Source: Streptomyces himalayensis subsp. himalayensis (GTDB taxonomy: Bacteria > Actinomycetota > Actinomycetes > Streptomycetales > Streptomycetaceae). From it: 64,000 nucleotides of DNA. Where the stretch lies: positions 248,001 through 312,000 of the forward strand of contig NZ_JACEHE010000005.1 in NCBI RefSeq assembly GCF_013778455.1, read 5' to 3'. The notes beneath the pieces are model-generated. The model did not search any database, was not told the origin of the DNA, and saw nothing but the letters and a program-made list of their open reading frames with translations. Below are positions 27,533 to 36,171 of the stretch, one piece after another. Each line of letters opens with the position of its first letter. Position 1 is the first letter of the stretch. Position numbers and translations under genes: made by a program.

Positions 27533-27584
27533 CGACCAGCCCCCACCGTCCCGCGGATTGTTCACCGCGCTTCCAGCGGAGCGC

Positions 27585-28562
27585 TCAGCGCTGCTTCCTC
27601 CGCCTCTTCCGCAGACGCTTCCTGAGCCATTCGAGGGCGGCCTCGCCCTGCGCGTACTGGAAGGCCCTGACCGTCGGCAGTCCGGGCGGGGCGGGCCGGC
27701 GCGCCTGCTGCACGAAGAAGCCGGCGAGGGCGGCGAGCACCGACGTGACACCCCGCGGGTCGGCGTCCCGGCCCAGCGGATGGCTGGTGAACACCTCATC
27801 GGGGTCCGGACCACCCTGGGCGCGTACGCACGGCAGCATGACGAGGAGGTCGAACCACGGCGCGGCGAGCGAGGCATGGGGCCAGTCGACGAAGACCACG
27901 CGGTCGTCGGCGGTGAGCAGCATGTTGTCGGCGCGCAGATCGCCGTGGGCGAGCGTGTCGCCTGCGGCGAAGTCGGCCCAGGGGGCGGCCAGTTCGGCGA
28001 GATCGTGCAGATGGCGGCGGGCCCACGGGTCGAGCGTGTGGGTGTCCCTCGCGGCGATCAACTGTTCCCATCCACGGAAGGCGTCCGCCTCCCGCTCGGC
28101 GACGGTCGGGGCCTCGACCGGGGACGGGCTCAGGGCGTGCGCGAGGTCGTTGACGGCCTCGAGGACTCGGTGGAACTCGTCCTCGCGCCACGGCACATGG
28201 GGCTGATGCCCGACGATGTCCTCGTAGACGAGGGCCACCCATGTGCCGTCGTCGTACGAGCCGAGGAGGCGGGGCGCCGCTATGGTCTCGGGCAGGGCGG
28301 CGGCGTTGCGGGCCTCGGTGCGGTGCATGTCGGGGCTGTCCGGGTTGGCCTCGGCGCTCACCGCCTTCACGAAGGCGCGGCGGCCGTCGGCGAGGCGGAC
28401 GCGGGCGGCGACGCCCGGTGAGAAGCCGCCGCGCTGCGTGGCCGCGTCGATCACAGGGGCGCCGAGCACGTTGGCGACGGCGCCGCGCACATGGACCGGG
28501 AGGTGCTCCCAGGGGGTGCGGACTCCGCCGGCCGGAGGGGCGGTGAGAGTCATGTCCGCCAT
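27585..28562 (-). CDS. Aminoglycoside-phosphotransferase-fold kinase family protein
   Basis: A 325-residue APH-fold protein. The catalytic loop is LAHGDLRADNML (HxDxxxxN) and the metal Asp is in VVFVDWPHAS; an N-lobe Lys is in RAFVKAVSAEA. The family phosphorylates varied small molecules, and nothing here shows an antibiotic-resistance role. The C-terminus is a run of Arg/Lys (RKRLRKRRRK). The start is ATG 28562, with an alternative three codons later. Confidence 0.82.
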   Translation of the reverse strand: MADMTLTAPPAGGVRTPWEHLPVHVRGAVANVLGAPVIDAATQRGGFSPGVAARVRLADGRRAFVKAVSAEANPDSPDMHRTEARNAAALPETIAAPRLLGSYDDGTWVALVYEDIVGHQPHVPWREDEFHRVLEAVNDLAHALSPSPVEAPTVAEREADAFRGWEQLIAARDTHTLDPWARRHLHDLAELAAPWADFAAGDTLAHGDLRADNMLLTADDRVVFVDWPHASLAAPWFDLLVMLPCVRAQGGPDPDEVFTSHPLGRDADPRGVTSVLAALAGFFVQQARRPAPPGLPTVRAFQYAQGEAALEWLRKRLRKRRRKQR

Positions 28563-28739
28563 GATTCGCGCCCTCTTGGGCGCGCGCTACCTCATTTTTG
28601 CGAGCGGAACGGGGTGGGTGCCCGCCACCGTCGGCGGGCGCCGCAGCCCGCGGGGCCCCTCAGGAGTGCGGGTCCGCGGGGCGTTGCTGTTACGCCGTTC
28701 GGGGTACGGGACGATGCCGGGTGCCCGCCGTCGTGGGCT

Positions 28740-28850
28740 GTGCCCACCCTCCCCCAAGCTCTCGGCTGCGCTCGAGCAGGGGCGACCCCCATCGCCCTGG
28801 GGGCACCTCCCAGGCCCTTGAGGCACTGAGGGAGGAACGATTGCCCACAG
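28740..28850. repeat. Composite dispersed repeat, types 2 and 1, copy C
   Basis: A type 2 element (28749-28792) is followed at once by a type 1 core (28809-28828, one mismatch to copies A and B) and GGAGGAACGATTGCCCACAG. Outer TGGGC and GCCCA arms frame the whole. The gap 28563-29026 holds no gene. Confidence 0.78.
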
Positions 28851-28921
28851 CGGTAGCGGCACGGAGGCGGCGCGGCGCCACAGCGGAGGCGGTGCGGCAC
28901 CCACAGCAGCAGCGGCACGGC

Positions 28922-29015
28922 GCCCGCAGCCGGAGGCGGCGCGGTGCCCGCGGCGGTATCGGCGCGGCGCCCGCAGCCGGTAGCGACACGGTGCCCGCGG
29001 CGGTATCGGCGCGCT
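28922..29015. repeat. 47-bp tandem duplication in a degenerate GC repeat
   Basis: Two 47-bp units (28922-28968, 28969-29015) each contain two 23-24 bp sub-units starting GCCCGC. They differ at few positions. Looser copies extend left to about 28850. The array ends 12 bp before the next stop codon. Confidence 0.75.
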
Positions 29016-29026
29016 GCGCGCTGCTG

Positions 29027-29782
29027 CTAGCCGCACGCTTCTCTCAGTGCTGCGGTCAGGACCCGTGGGGCCTCGCCGAGGGACGGGCCGTACCACGTCA
29101 GGTGGCGGCCGCTGACCAGGGCCGCGGGCTGAGGGAAGGACTCCGGGCCGTCCTGTTCTGTGAAGCGGTACGGCTCGTCCGGGAGGACGATCAGGTCCGG
29201 GGCGGAGGCGCGCAGCTCCTCGAGGGGGATGCGGGGGTAGCGCTCGGAATGGGTCGCGTAGACGTTGTCGACGCCGAGGCGGGCCAGTACGTCTCCGGCG
29301 AAGGTGTCGCGGCCCAGGACCATCCAGGGCCGCCGCCAGACGGGCACCACAGCCCGGATGCGGCGCCCGGATTCCCGGCCCCCGGAGTCGGGCGGCAGGC
29401 CGCCGTCCGACCACGCCGTCTCCGCCTCGTCGAGCCAGCGCGGCCTCGTACGCGCCCCGCACGCGGTCAGCACGCGGTCCAGCTCGCGGAAGGCGGCCGG
29501 CACGGCGCGGACCTCGGTGACGAGCACCTCGATGCCCGCCGCCCGCAGGGCGTCGAGGTCCGGCTCCCGGTTCTCCTCCTCGTTGGCGATCACGAGGTCC
29601 GGGGCGAGTTCGGCGATCCGGTCCGTCTTCGGGTTCTTGGTGCCGCCGATGCGTGCGACGTCGAGGTCCGCGGGGTGGCTGCACCAGTCGGTGGCCCCCA
29701 CCAGCGCTCCCGGCAGCGTCGCCGCGATCGCTTCGGTCAGCGACGGCACCAGTGAGACGATGCGTGCGCCGGTCATGATCAC
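29027..29782 (-). CDS. Helical-backbone metal receptor (TroA/BtuF-like binding protein)
   Basis: A 251-residue protein with the class III solute-binding fold of cobalamin and siderophore receptors: RIVSLVPSLTEA at the start, APDLVIANEEENREPDLDALRAAGIEV, and DTFAGDVLARLGVDNVY. It has no signal peptide or lipobox, so unlike transporter-linked homologues it appears cytoplasmic, and no permease or ATPase gene is adjacent. Ligand unknown; vitamin B12-type or metal chelates are possible. Confidence 0.8.
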   Translation of the reverse strand: MIMTGARIVSLVPSLTEAIAATLPGALVGATDWCSHPADLDVARIGGTKNPKTDRIAELAPDLVIANEEENREPDLDALRAAGIEVLVTEVRAVPAAFRELDRVLTACGARTRPRWLDEAETAWSDGGLPPDSGGRESGRRIRAVVPVWRRPWMVLGRDTFAGDVLARLGVDNVYATHSERYPRIPLEELRASAPDLIVLPDEPYRFTEQDGPESFPQPAALVSGRHLTWYGPSLGEAPRVLTAALREACG

Positions 29783-29841
29783 CCCACTTGCTCCACTCGA
29801 ACGCTCGAACGGATGACGGCATCCGGCTCTCCGAACAGGAC

Positions 29842-29913
29842 CCGATGAACCGGATGAACTGGATGAACCTGATGAACTGGATGGACTGGCTGAACCGGAT
29901 GAGCACGATGGGC
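29842..29913. repeat. 9-bp minisatellite, eight units
   Basis: Eight 9-bp units of the type CGGATGAAC/TGGATGAAC run head to tail, drifting at the right end. They lie between the 3' end of the XRE-cupin gene and the start of the metal-receptor gene, in the leader of the latter. Confidence 0.85.
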
Positions 29914-29923
29914 GGAGAACCGG

Positions 29924-30490
29924 TCAGCGGCGCGGGTCCTCCGCCGCCTCGATGTACTCCGCCACGGCCACGACGAGCACGCGCGTGTCCGGCACCGTGG
30001 CCCGCCAGCGGTGCCGGGCGCCACCGGTCAGATACAGGGTGTCGCCGCGGCCGAGCCGGTAGGCCCTGCCCTCCGCCTCCACCTCGACCGCACCGTCGGC
30101 CACGTACATCAACTTGTCGTTCCGGTGGTGGAACTCCCGCCCGGCGTCCTGGTCGCCGGTGAACTCCAGAGCGTGCATCTGGTGGCGGCCCGACACCAGG
30201 GGGCGTACGTGGGCTTCGCCGACGGGGCCGGTAGCCGCCTCGGCCCGGACGACGGCGACGCTGCGCGCCGGGTCGGCGGCGGCGAGCAGCTCCACGGCCG
30301 TGGTGCCCAGCGCGTCGGCGACCCGCTGGAGGGAGCGCATGCTGGGGCGCGCACGCTCGTTCTCCACCTGGCTCAGGAACGGCACAGAGAGACCGCTGCG
30401 CTCGGCCACGACGGCGAGGGTGAGCTCCAGTGCCCTGCGCCGCCGCCGGACGGCCGCGCCCACCCGAAGGGTCTCTTTGCTGTCGTCCAT
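29924..30490 (-). CDS. XRE-family regulator with cupin domain
   Basis: A 188-residue regulator starting at ATG 30490 behind GGAGGGAG. The helix-turn-helix (about 8-65: LTLAVVAERSGLSVPFLSQV) is followed by a cupin sensor (about 110-180: EFHHRNDKLMYVADGAVEV, LGRGDTLYLTGGARHRW). This is the PuuR architecture, so a link to polyamine or gamma-glutamyl-amine metabolism of the nearby glnA4 cluster is possible but unproven. It is upstream of the metal-receptor gene on the same strand, separated by a 9-bp repeat array. Confidence 0.87.
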   Translation of the reverse strand: MDDSKETLRVGAAVRRRRRALELTLAVVAERSGLSVPFLSQVENERARPSMRSLQRVADALGTTAVELLAAADPARSVAVVRAEAATGPVGEAHVRPLVSGRHQMHALEFTGDQDAGREFHHRNDKLMYVADGAVEVEAEGRAYRLGRGDTLYLTGGARHRWRATVPDTRVLVVAVAEYIEAAEDPRR

Positions 30491-30715
30491 CGCTTCGGCT
30501 CCCTCCTGTGCATCGTCATGGTCGGGCCGTACATGGGCCACCGGGCACCGACGGTCCTCGGCCGGTCCGGGTGACCCTACGAGCCCGGTGGGGTTCCGGG
30601 CCATGTTGAGTTCTCTGCACCCTACGCATGTTCGGCAAACGGTTTCATCTGCCCGTCACATCCTTGTCAACACAATGGCGCGTCATTCGGACTCACCATG
30701 CCGCCGACCGGAGTC

Positions 30716-31714
30716 TCACAGTGCGCGCCAGTACAACAGCTGGCCCGACTCGCCGGGCGCCGCTCCCTCCCGGGGAACGAACAAGCTCATCAGCAGTGCC
30801 GGACGGCCGTTCGGAGCAGTGAGCAGGGTCGCCGAGGGATTGGCGAAGCCGCGGCTGCCTCCGTGGGTGCGGATGGCGAGCCGGTCGGCGCGGCCGGTGA
30901 CGGGATCGTATGCAAAGGTTTGCCAGCTCGCGAAGTCGTTCCGCCACCTCTGTCCCTCGATGAGCACCACGCGCATGCCGTGGAGCCGCAGCGGGGCGCG
31001 GTCGCCTATGTTCCCGGCGTTGCCCCATGACTGGACGGCCCGGTCGAGGCGGTGGTCGGTCTCGGCGTGCCAGTGGGCGAAGTCCTTGAGCGTTGCGCGG
31101 AGTTGGCGGTCGGTGTCGCAGTTCGCCCGGTAATGGCCGGTGAGCCGGATGGTGTCGCCCTGGACGGCGGTGATGCTGGGCGTGCCCTCGGCGCAGCGCG
31201 AGAGGGTGCGGGGCGCGTCGTACGCCCGGTCGGCCCGCCCGGCGAGCAGCGCGGAGAGGTCCTCATAACCCCGTATCGCTATGTGGTTGTCCGGGTCCTT
31301 CTCATAGGCGAGGACATAGCCGCCCGTGCCGTCGTGGGCGAGGGACGCCTGGTGGGTGCCGGGGCCGAAGTCGTGGCGGCGCTGCCAGTGCAGCAGGTCC
31401 GTGGAGGTGGCGACGGACGCGTGGAAGCGCCCGTCGCCGAGGAACGTGTGGTAGACGGCGAGATAGGTGCCGTCGGGCGCCTGCAGGATGTGCGCGGCGT
31501 CCATGGACCGGCCGGTGTCGTCGGCCAGGCCGTAGCGGTACCCGTCCGCGGTGCGTACGTCCCCGGCCAGCTCCGCGAGCCGGGCGGTGGCGAGGGAGGC
31601 GGGCGCCGCGCTGGCCTGGGGCATCTGCACCAGCAGCAGCACCGCGGCGACGATGACGGCCCCTGCGGCGGCAAGGCGCACGGGCCGGAGGGGGCTGCGG
31701 GCAGCGGCGGTCAC
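30716..31714 (-). CDS. Secreted beta-propeller (glycosyl hydrolase 43/32-like fold)
   Basis: A 332-residue exported protein taking the GTG at 31714, which gives a basic N-terminus, a hydrophobic core (AAGAVIVAAVLLLVQ) and an Ala-rich cleavage region. An ATG at 31822 would add 36 residues of poor signal quality and has no ribosome site. The mature part has propeller-type repeats: DGTYLAVYHTFLGDGRFHAS, DLLHWQRRHDFG and GGYVLAYEKDPDNH. This resembles five-bladed glycosidase-like folds, but catalytic residues cannot be named. Substrate unknown. Confidence 0.65.
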   Translation of the reverse strand: MTAAARSPLRPVRLAAAGAVIVAAVLLLVQMPQASAAPASLATARLAELAGDVRTADGYRYGLADDTGRSMDAAHILQAPDGTYLAVYHTFLGDGRFHASVATSTDLLHWQRRHDFGPGTHQASLAHDGTGGYVLAYEKDPDNHIAIRGYEDLSALLAGRADRAYDAPRTLSRCAEGTPSITAVQGDTIRLTGHYRANCDTDRQLRATLKDFAHWHAETDHRLDRAVQSWGNAGNIGDRAPLRLHGMRVVLIEGQRWRNDFASWQTFAYDPVTGRADRLAIRTHGGSRGFANPSATLLTAPNGRPALLMSLFVPREGAAPGESGQLLYWRAL

Positions 31715-31875
31715 GGATGTCGTCTTACGGTCGGCGGGAGGGGGCGGGATGGGACTTGTGGGGCTTGCGAGGCAGGCGTGCCATCGAGCGTACGAATGCC
31801 TCAGCGGCCACGGGAACGACATGAGAGGTGGGCTTCGCCACACAGGCGACGCCCACCCCTCATGGGATATCCAGT

Positions 31876-32000
31876 CGGACTCCGGTCGAGGTCCGCCGGA
31901 CTCCGGTCGAAGTCCGCTCGGACTCCGGTCGAAGCCCGTTCGGACTCCGGTCGAAGCCCGCTCGGACTCCGGTCGAAGCCCGCTCGGACTCCGGTCGGTC
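31876..32000. repeat. 22-bp tandem repeat, about six units
   Basis: CGGACTCCGGTCGAAGCCCG (plus CT) repeats at 31876, 31897, 31919, 31941, 31963 and 31985. The period of 22 rotates the reading frame, so it is not coding. It fills the gap between the betaine transporter 3' end and the secreted propeller gene. Confidence 0.9.
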
Positions 32001-32027
32001 ACTGCCGGATCACTGGCCGACTGCGGA

Positions 32028-34652
32028 TTACCGCGGAGCCATCCGCTCCTCGATCCCCGGGTTCTCCTTCACCCAGGCCGCGACCGCCTCTTCCTCCTGG
32101 CCCTTGCCGCGCTTCTTGATCTCGTTCTCCAGGCCGGCGAGCTCCTCCTCGCTCATCTTGAAGCCCTTGATCCACTTCGTCAGCTGCGGGTACTGCTCCG
32201 GGAACGCCTTGCTGGCGATGGTGCGGATCGTGTCGCCCTTGCCGAACAGGCCCTTGTCGTCCTTCAGCTTGGTCAGGTCGTACTCGCTGTACGCCCAGTG
32301 CGGCGTCCAGAGCATGACCGCGATGGGCTCCTTCTTGGCGTAGGCGCGCTTGAGCTCGGCCAGCATGCCGGGCGTCGAGCCGTCGACGACCTCGTACTCC
32401 TTGTCCAGGCCGTAGCCGGGCAGCACCTTGCTCTTGAGCAGGTTCATCGTGCCCGTGCCGGGCTCAATGCCGATGATCTTGCCGTTGAAGGTGTCGCCCT
32501 TGCCCTTCAGATCCTCGAGCGACTTCACGTCCTTGACGTACGACGGGACGGCGAGCTCCAGCGACGTCGGCCCGTACCAACTGCCGAGGTCGCTGAGGTC
32601 GTCGCCGTACTTGTCCCAGTACGACTTCTGCGTGTACGGCAGCCAGCCGTCGAACTGCACGTCGAGCTCGCCCTGGGACAGTGCCGTGTACATCGGGCCG
32701 ACGGCGAACTGCTTGAGGTTCATCGTGTAGCCGCGGTCCTCGAGGACGTGCTTCCACAGGTATGTGATCGCGATGTCCTCCTCCCACGGGAACCAGGCGA
32801 CGTTCAGCGTCCGGGCCGCCTCGCCCTGACCCTTGGCGCCCTTGGCCGACTTCGCGACCGGGGCCCACTTGTCGACCAGGCCCGGGTTCTTCTTCAGCCA
32901 GGTCTGAACGGCCTCCTGCTCCTTGCCCTTGCCGGACTTCTGGATCTGCGCCTCGAGACCGGTGAGCTGCTCCTCGGTCATCTTGAAGTTCTTGAGCCAC
33001 TTGGCGACCTCGGGGTTCTCCGAGGCGAAGCCCTTACGGGCGATCGTGTGGACGTCGTCGCCCTCGCCCCAGGCGCCCTTCGGGTCCTTGAGCTTCTTCA
33101 GGTCGTAGTCGCTGTAGGCCCAGTGCGGCGACCACAGCGTGACGACGATGGGCTCCTTCTTGGCGTACGCGCGCTTGAGCTCGGCGAGCATCGCGGGCGT
33201 GGAGCCGTCCACGACCTCGTACTCGCCCTCCAGGCCGTACTCCTTGAGGACCGTGTCCTTGAGCATGCCCATCATGCCGGCGCTCGGCTCGATGCCGATG
33301 ATCTTGCCCTTGAACTCGCTGCCCTTGCCCTTGAGGTCCTCGAGGGAGTCGATGCCCTTCATGTACGAGGGCACGGTGAGCTCCAGCGAGGTGGGGCCGT
33401 ACCACTGGCCCAGGTCGTCGAGCTTGTTCCCGTACTTCTTCCAGTACTCGGCGTGCGTCGTCGGCAGCCAGGAGTCGGTCTGGAAGTCGATCTGCCCCTG
33501 GGCGAGACCGGTGTAGAGGGGCCCGGCGGCGTACTGCTTGGTGTCGACCTCGAAGCCGCGCTGCTCGAGGATCTCCTGCCACAGGTACGTGGAGGCGATG
33601 CCCTCGTCCCAGGGGATGTAGCCGATGTCGACCTGCTTGCCCTTGCCGACGTCCGTGGACGCCGAGGCGGTGTCGGAGGCCGGAGCGGAGCCGAAGACGC
33701 CCATGCCACCCGCGACGAGCGCGAGGACGACGACGCCGACGACCGCGACGGTGGGGCGCAGGCGGTGGCTGAAGATCTTCAGGCCGCCCACGGCGGCGCG
33801 CGCCTTGGCGGCGGTGCGGCGGCCCAGCGGCGAGAGCTGGCGGCCGAGGGCGCCGGTCATCCGGTCCAGGTAGATCGCCAGGATGACGATGGCGATGCCC
33901 GCCTCGAAGCCGAGGCCGACGTCGAGGTTGCCGATCGCCTCGTTGACGGCGCCGCCGAGGCCGCCGGTGCCGACCATGCCCGCGATGACCACCATCGACA
34001 GGCCCAGCATGATCACCTGGTTGACGCCGGCCATGATCGTGGGCAGCGCGAGCGGCAGCTGCACGCGCAGCAGGGTGTTGCGCGGCGTCGTGCCGAAGGC
34101 GTCCGCCGCCTCGACGAGCTCCTTGTCGACCTGGCGGATGCCGAGCTCGGTCATCCGTACGCCCGGGGCCAGTGCGAAGATCAGCGTGGCGACGATGCCG
34201 GACGGCACGCCCATGCCGAAGAAGAGGATGGCGGGGATGAGGTAGACCATCGCCGGCATCGTCTGCATGAGGTCGAGGACGGGCCGTACGAGGGCGCTGA
34301 CGGTGTTGGAGCGGGCCGCCCAGATGCCCACCGGCACCGAGATGACCAGCGCGATGATGGTCGCCACCAGCACGAGCGACAGGGTCGACATGGCGTCGTC
34401 CCACAGCTCGAGCGAGTCGATCAGCGCGAACCCGGCGAAGGTGAGCACGCCGGGCACGAGGCCGCGCAGCCACCAGGCGATGACCGCGAGGATGCCCACG
34501 AGCAGCAGCGGCTCGGGGGCGGACAGGACGGCGTTGATGCCGTCGTACATGCCGTCGACGACCGCCTTGATGGCGTCGAACAGCCAGGCCATGTGGTTGA
34601 CGAGCCAGTCGACGCCGTCGTTGACCCAGTCGCCGAGATGGATCCTAGGCAC
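32028..34652 (-). CDS. Glycine betaine ABC transporter: permease fused to two binding domains
   Basis: An 874-residue fusion starting at GTG 34652. Residues about 1-285 are a ProW-type permease with several membrane helices and the inner-membrane-component signature (EAADAFGTTPRNTLLRVQLP). A further helix at about 305-325 leads outside to two OpuAC-type binding domains, about 330-600 and 610-874. Both keep GxxPWxE, LWPHWAY-like (LWSPHWAY, LWTPHWAY) and the Trp residues of the aromatic betaine cage. It imports quaternary ammonium osmoprotectants. It overlaps the ATPase gene by 8 bp, so both are made together. Confidence 0.92.
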   Translation of the reverse strand: MPRIHLGDWVNDGVDWLVNHMAWLFDAIKAVVDGMYDGINAVLSAPEPLLLVGILAVIAWWLRGLVPGVLTFAGFALIDSLELWDDAMSTLSLVLVATIIALVISVPVGIWAARSNTVSALVRPVLDLMQTMPAMVYLIPAILFFGMGVPSGIVATLIFALAPGVRMTELGIRQVDKELVEAADAFGTTPRNTLLRVQLPLALPTIMAGVNQVIMLGLSMVVIAGMVGTGGLGGAVNEAIGNLDVGLGFEAGIAIVILAIYLDRMTGALGRQLSPLGRRTAAKARAAVGGLKIFSHRLRPTVAVVGVVVLALVAGGMGVFGSAPASDTASASTDVGKGKQVDIGYIPWDEGIASTYLWQEILEQRGFEVDTKQYAAGPLYTGLAQGQIDFQTDSWLPTTHAEYWKKYGNKLDDLGQWYGPTSLELTVPSYMKGIDSLEDLKGKGSEFKGKIIGIEPSAGMMGMLKDTVLKEYGLEGEYEVVDGSTPAMLAELKRAYAKKEPIVVTLWSPHWAYSDYDLKKLKDPKGAWGEGDDVHTIARKGFASENPEVAKWLKNFKMTEEQLTGLEAQIQKSGKGKEQEAVQTWLKKNPGLVDKWAPVAKSAKGAKGQGEAARTLNVAWFPWEEDIAITYLWKHVLEDRGYTMNLKQFAVGPMYTALSQGELDVQFDGWLPYTQKSYWDKYGDDLSDLGSWYGPTSLELAVPSYVKDVKSLEDLKGKGDTFNGKIIGIEPGTGTMNLLKSKVLPGYGLDKEYEVVDGSTPGMLAELKRAYAKKEPIAVMLWTPHWAYSEYDLTKLKDDKGLFGKGDTIRTIASKAFPEQYPQLTKWIKGFKMSEEELAGLENEIKKRGKGQEEEAVAAWVKENPGIEERMAPR

Positions 34653-35838
34653 CGGCGATCACCTTGCCCTCGGCCTCGTCGCCGCTGCTTGCCGCGTCGT
34701 CGGCGGCCTGCGCGGGGGCGGCCTGCGCGGGTGCGGGGACACCGGCGGCGTCCTGCTGCTGGTCGGCGGGCGTCATCGGCTCGCCGAGGACGGCCAGCAA
34801 CCGGGCGCGCGGTACGACACCGACGAGCTTGCCGTCGGCGTCGGTGACGGCGACCGCCACGCCGCTGGTGGAGCAGGGCGTGAACAGCTCGATGATCGGG
34901 GTGTCGGCCGAGACGGTGGCGGGTGCGGCGTCGAGCACGTCCTGCGCGGTGCGCAGTTCCCTGCCCTCGGGCGTCTTCGTGCCGTACGCCGTCTCGGGGT
35001 CGGCCATGATCGCGCCCGCGGTCAGTACGCGGGAGCGGTCGACGTCCTGGGTGAACGCGGCGACGTAGTCGTTGGCCGGGGTGACCAGGATGTCCTCGGC
35101 CGTGCCGATCTGGACGATGCGGCCGTCGCGCATGACGGCGATCCGGTCGCCGAGGCGCATGGCCTCGTTGAGGTCGTGGGTGATGAAGACGATGGTCTTC
35201 TTCAGCCGCTTCTGCAGCTCGAGGAGCTGGTCCTGCATGTCGCGGCGGATCAGCGGGTCGAGCGCGCTGAACGACTCGTCCATGAGCAGCAGGTCGGCGT
35301 CCGTGGCGAGCGCGCGGGCGAGGCCCACGCGCTGCTGCATACCGCCGGACAGCTGATCGGGCCAGGACTGCTCCCAGCCCTTCAGGCCCGCGAGCTCCAG
35401 CGCCTCGGTGGCACGCTTCTCGCGCTCCGCGCGCGGGACGCCCTGCACCTCCAGGCCGTACGCGGCGTTGTCGAGGACGCTGCGGTGCGGGAACAGCGCG
35501 AAGTGCTGGAAGACCATGCTGATCTTCCGGGAGCGGACCTCGCGCAGCTCGCGCGCGCTCAGCGCGGTGAGGTCCTGGCCGTCGAAGCGCACCTGCCCCG
35601 CCGTCGGCTCGAGCAGTCCGTTGAGCATGCGCAGCAGCGTGGACTTCCCGGATCCGGACAGACCCATGACGACGAAGATCTGGCCCGGTTCGACCGTGAA
35701 GGACGCGTCGATGACCGCGGCGGTCGTGCCGTCGGCACGCAGCTCGTCACGGTCGGCTCCCTGGCGGAGCCTCTCCACCGCGGCCTCGGGTCGTCTGCCG
35801 AACACTTTGTACAGGTGCTCTGCTTGCAGCCTGGACAC
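34645..35838 (-). CDS. Glycine betaine ABC transporter ATP-binding protein
   Basis: A 397-residue ProV/OpuAA-type ATPase starting at GTG 35838 (GAGAGG upstream). It has Walker A GLSGSGKST, signature LSGGMQQRVGLARAL, Walker B DLLLMDESFSALDP, and H-loop FITHDLNEA. After about residue 265 come paired CBS domains, which in OpuA sense ionic strength and gate transport. Its C-terminus ends in an Ala/Gln-rich tail. First gene of a two-gene operon with a perfect hairpin at 35862-35892 in the leader. Confidence 0.94.
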   Translation of the reverse strand: MSRLQAEHLYKVFGRRPEAAVERLRQGADRDELRADGTTAAVIDASFTVEPGQIFVVMGLSGSGKSTLLRMLNGLLEPTAGQVRFDGQDLTALSARELREVRSRKISMVFQHFALFPHRSVLDNAAYGLEVQGVPRAEREKRATEALELAGLKGWEQSWPDQLSGGMQQRVGLARALATDADLLLMDESFSALDPLIRRDMQDQLLELQKRLKKTIVFITHDLNEAMRLGDRIAVMRDGRIVQIGTAEDILVTPANDYVAAFTQDVDRSRVLTAGAIMADPETAYGTKTPEGRELRTAQDVLDAAPATVSADTPIIELFTPCSTSGVAVAVTDADGKLVGVVPRARLLAVLGEPMTPADQQQDAAGVPAPAQAAPAQAADDAASSGDEAEGKVIAGA

Positions 35839-35861
35839 ATAAACCTCTCGGGTAGAACGAA

Positions 35862-35892
35862 CACGGCCCGCCTCCCCCGCCGGCGGGCCGTG
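35862..35892 (-). promoter_or_regulatory. Perfect hairpin in the betaine-transporter leader
   Basis: Arms CACGGCCCGCC (35862-35872) and GGCGGGCCGTG (35882-35892) form an 11-bp stem with a 9-base loop, 23 bases before the ATPase start. No T-tract follows. It could be an attenuator, a mRNA stabiliser or part of a larger riboswitch. The gap 35839-36171 has no gene. Confidence 0.5.
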
Positions 35893-36091
35893 GAGCGGCA
35901 CGGGGTCTGCCCGTCTGACCGACCGAGTTCGACCGAGTTGGTTGAAAGTGCGACCGGATCCGCTCCGGGAGCGCGCCTGCCCGGGCTTATGCAGGTCAAA
36001 CGCAAGAGTGGTTCAGTTCACAGGCGATTCACTTCTGTGACGTAGAGGGGTGTGGGCATCTCGCCGGCATCGGCGGCCGTGCTGTACGGCG

Positions 36092-36150
36092 GGGCTGTCG
36101 GCCTGGGACAGGGATGGGCTGTCGGCCCGGGACAGGCACGGGCTGTCAGT
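36092..36150. repeat. 24-bp direct repeat with small hairpins
   Basis: Two and a half units starting GGGCTGTCGGCC at 36092, 36116 and 36140, each holding CTGTC...GACAG arms. They lie just upstream of the exonuclease start. Confidence 0.75.
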
Positions 36151-36171
36151 GCCGTGCGGCATGATGCGAAC

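Noticed and set aside
27585..28562. Aminoglycoside resistance gene
   Set aside because: Only the general kinase fold is supported; no subgroup motif of a known resistance enzyme could be recognised.
31876..32000. 22-bp array as a CRISPR
   Set aside because: Units are contiguous with no unique spacers and no cas genes are present.
31551..34847. A 1098-codon open frame antisense to the betaine transporter
   Set aside because: Product is a Leu/Asp/Arg-rich shadow; it runs through the 22-bp array and across gene ends.
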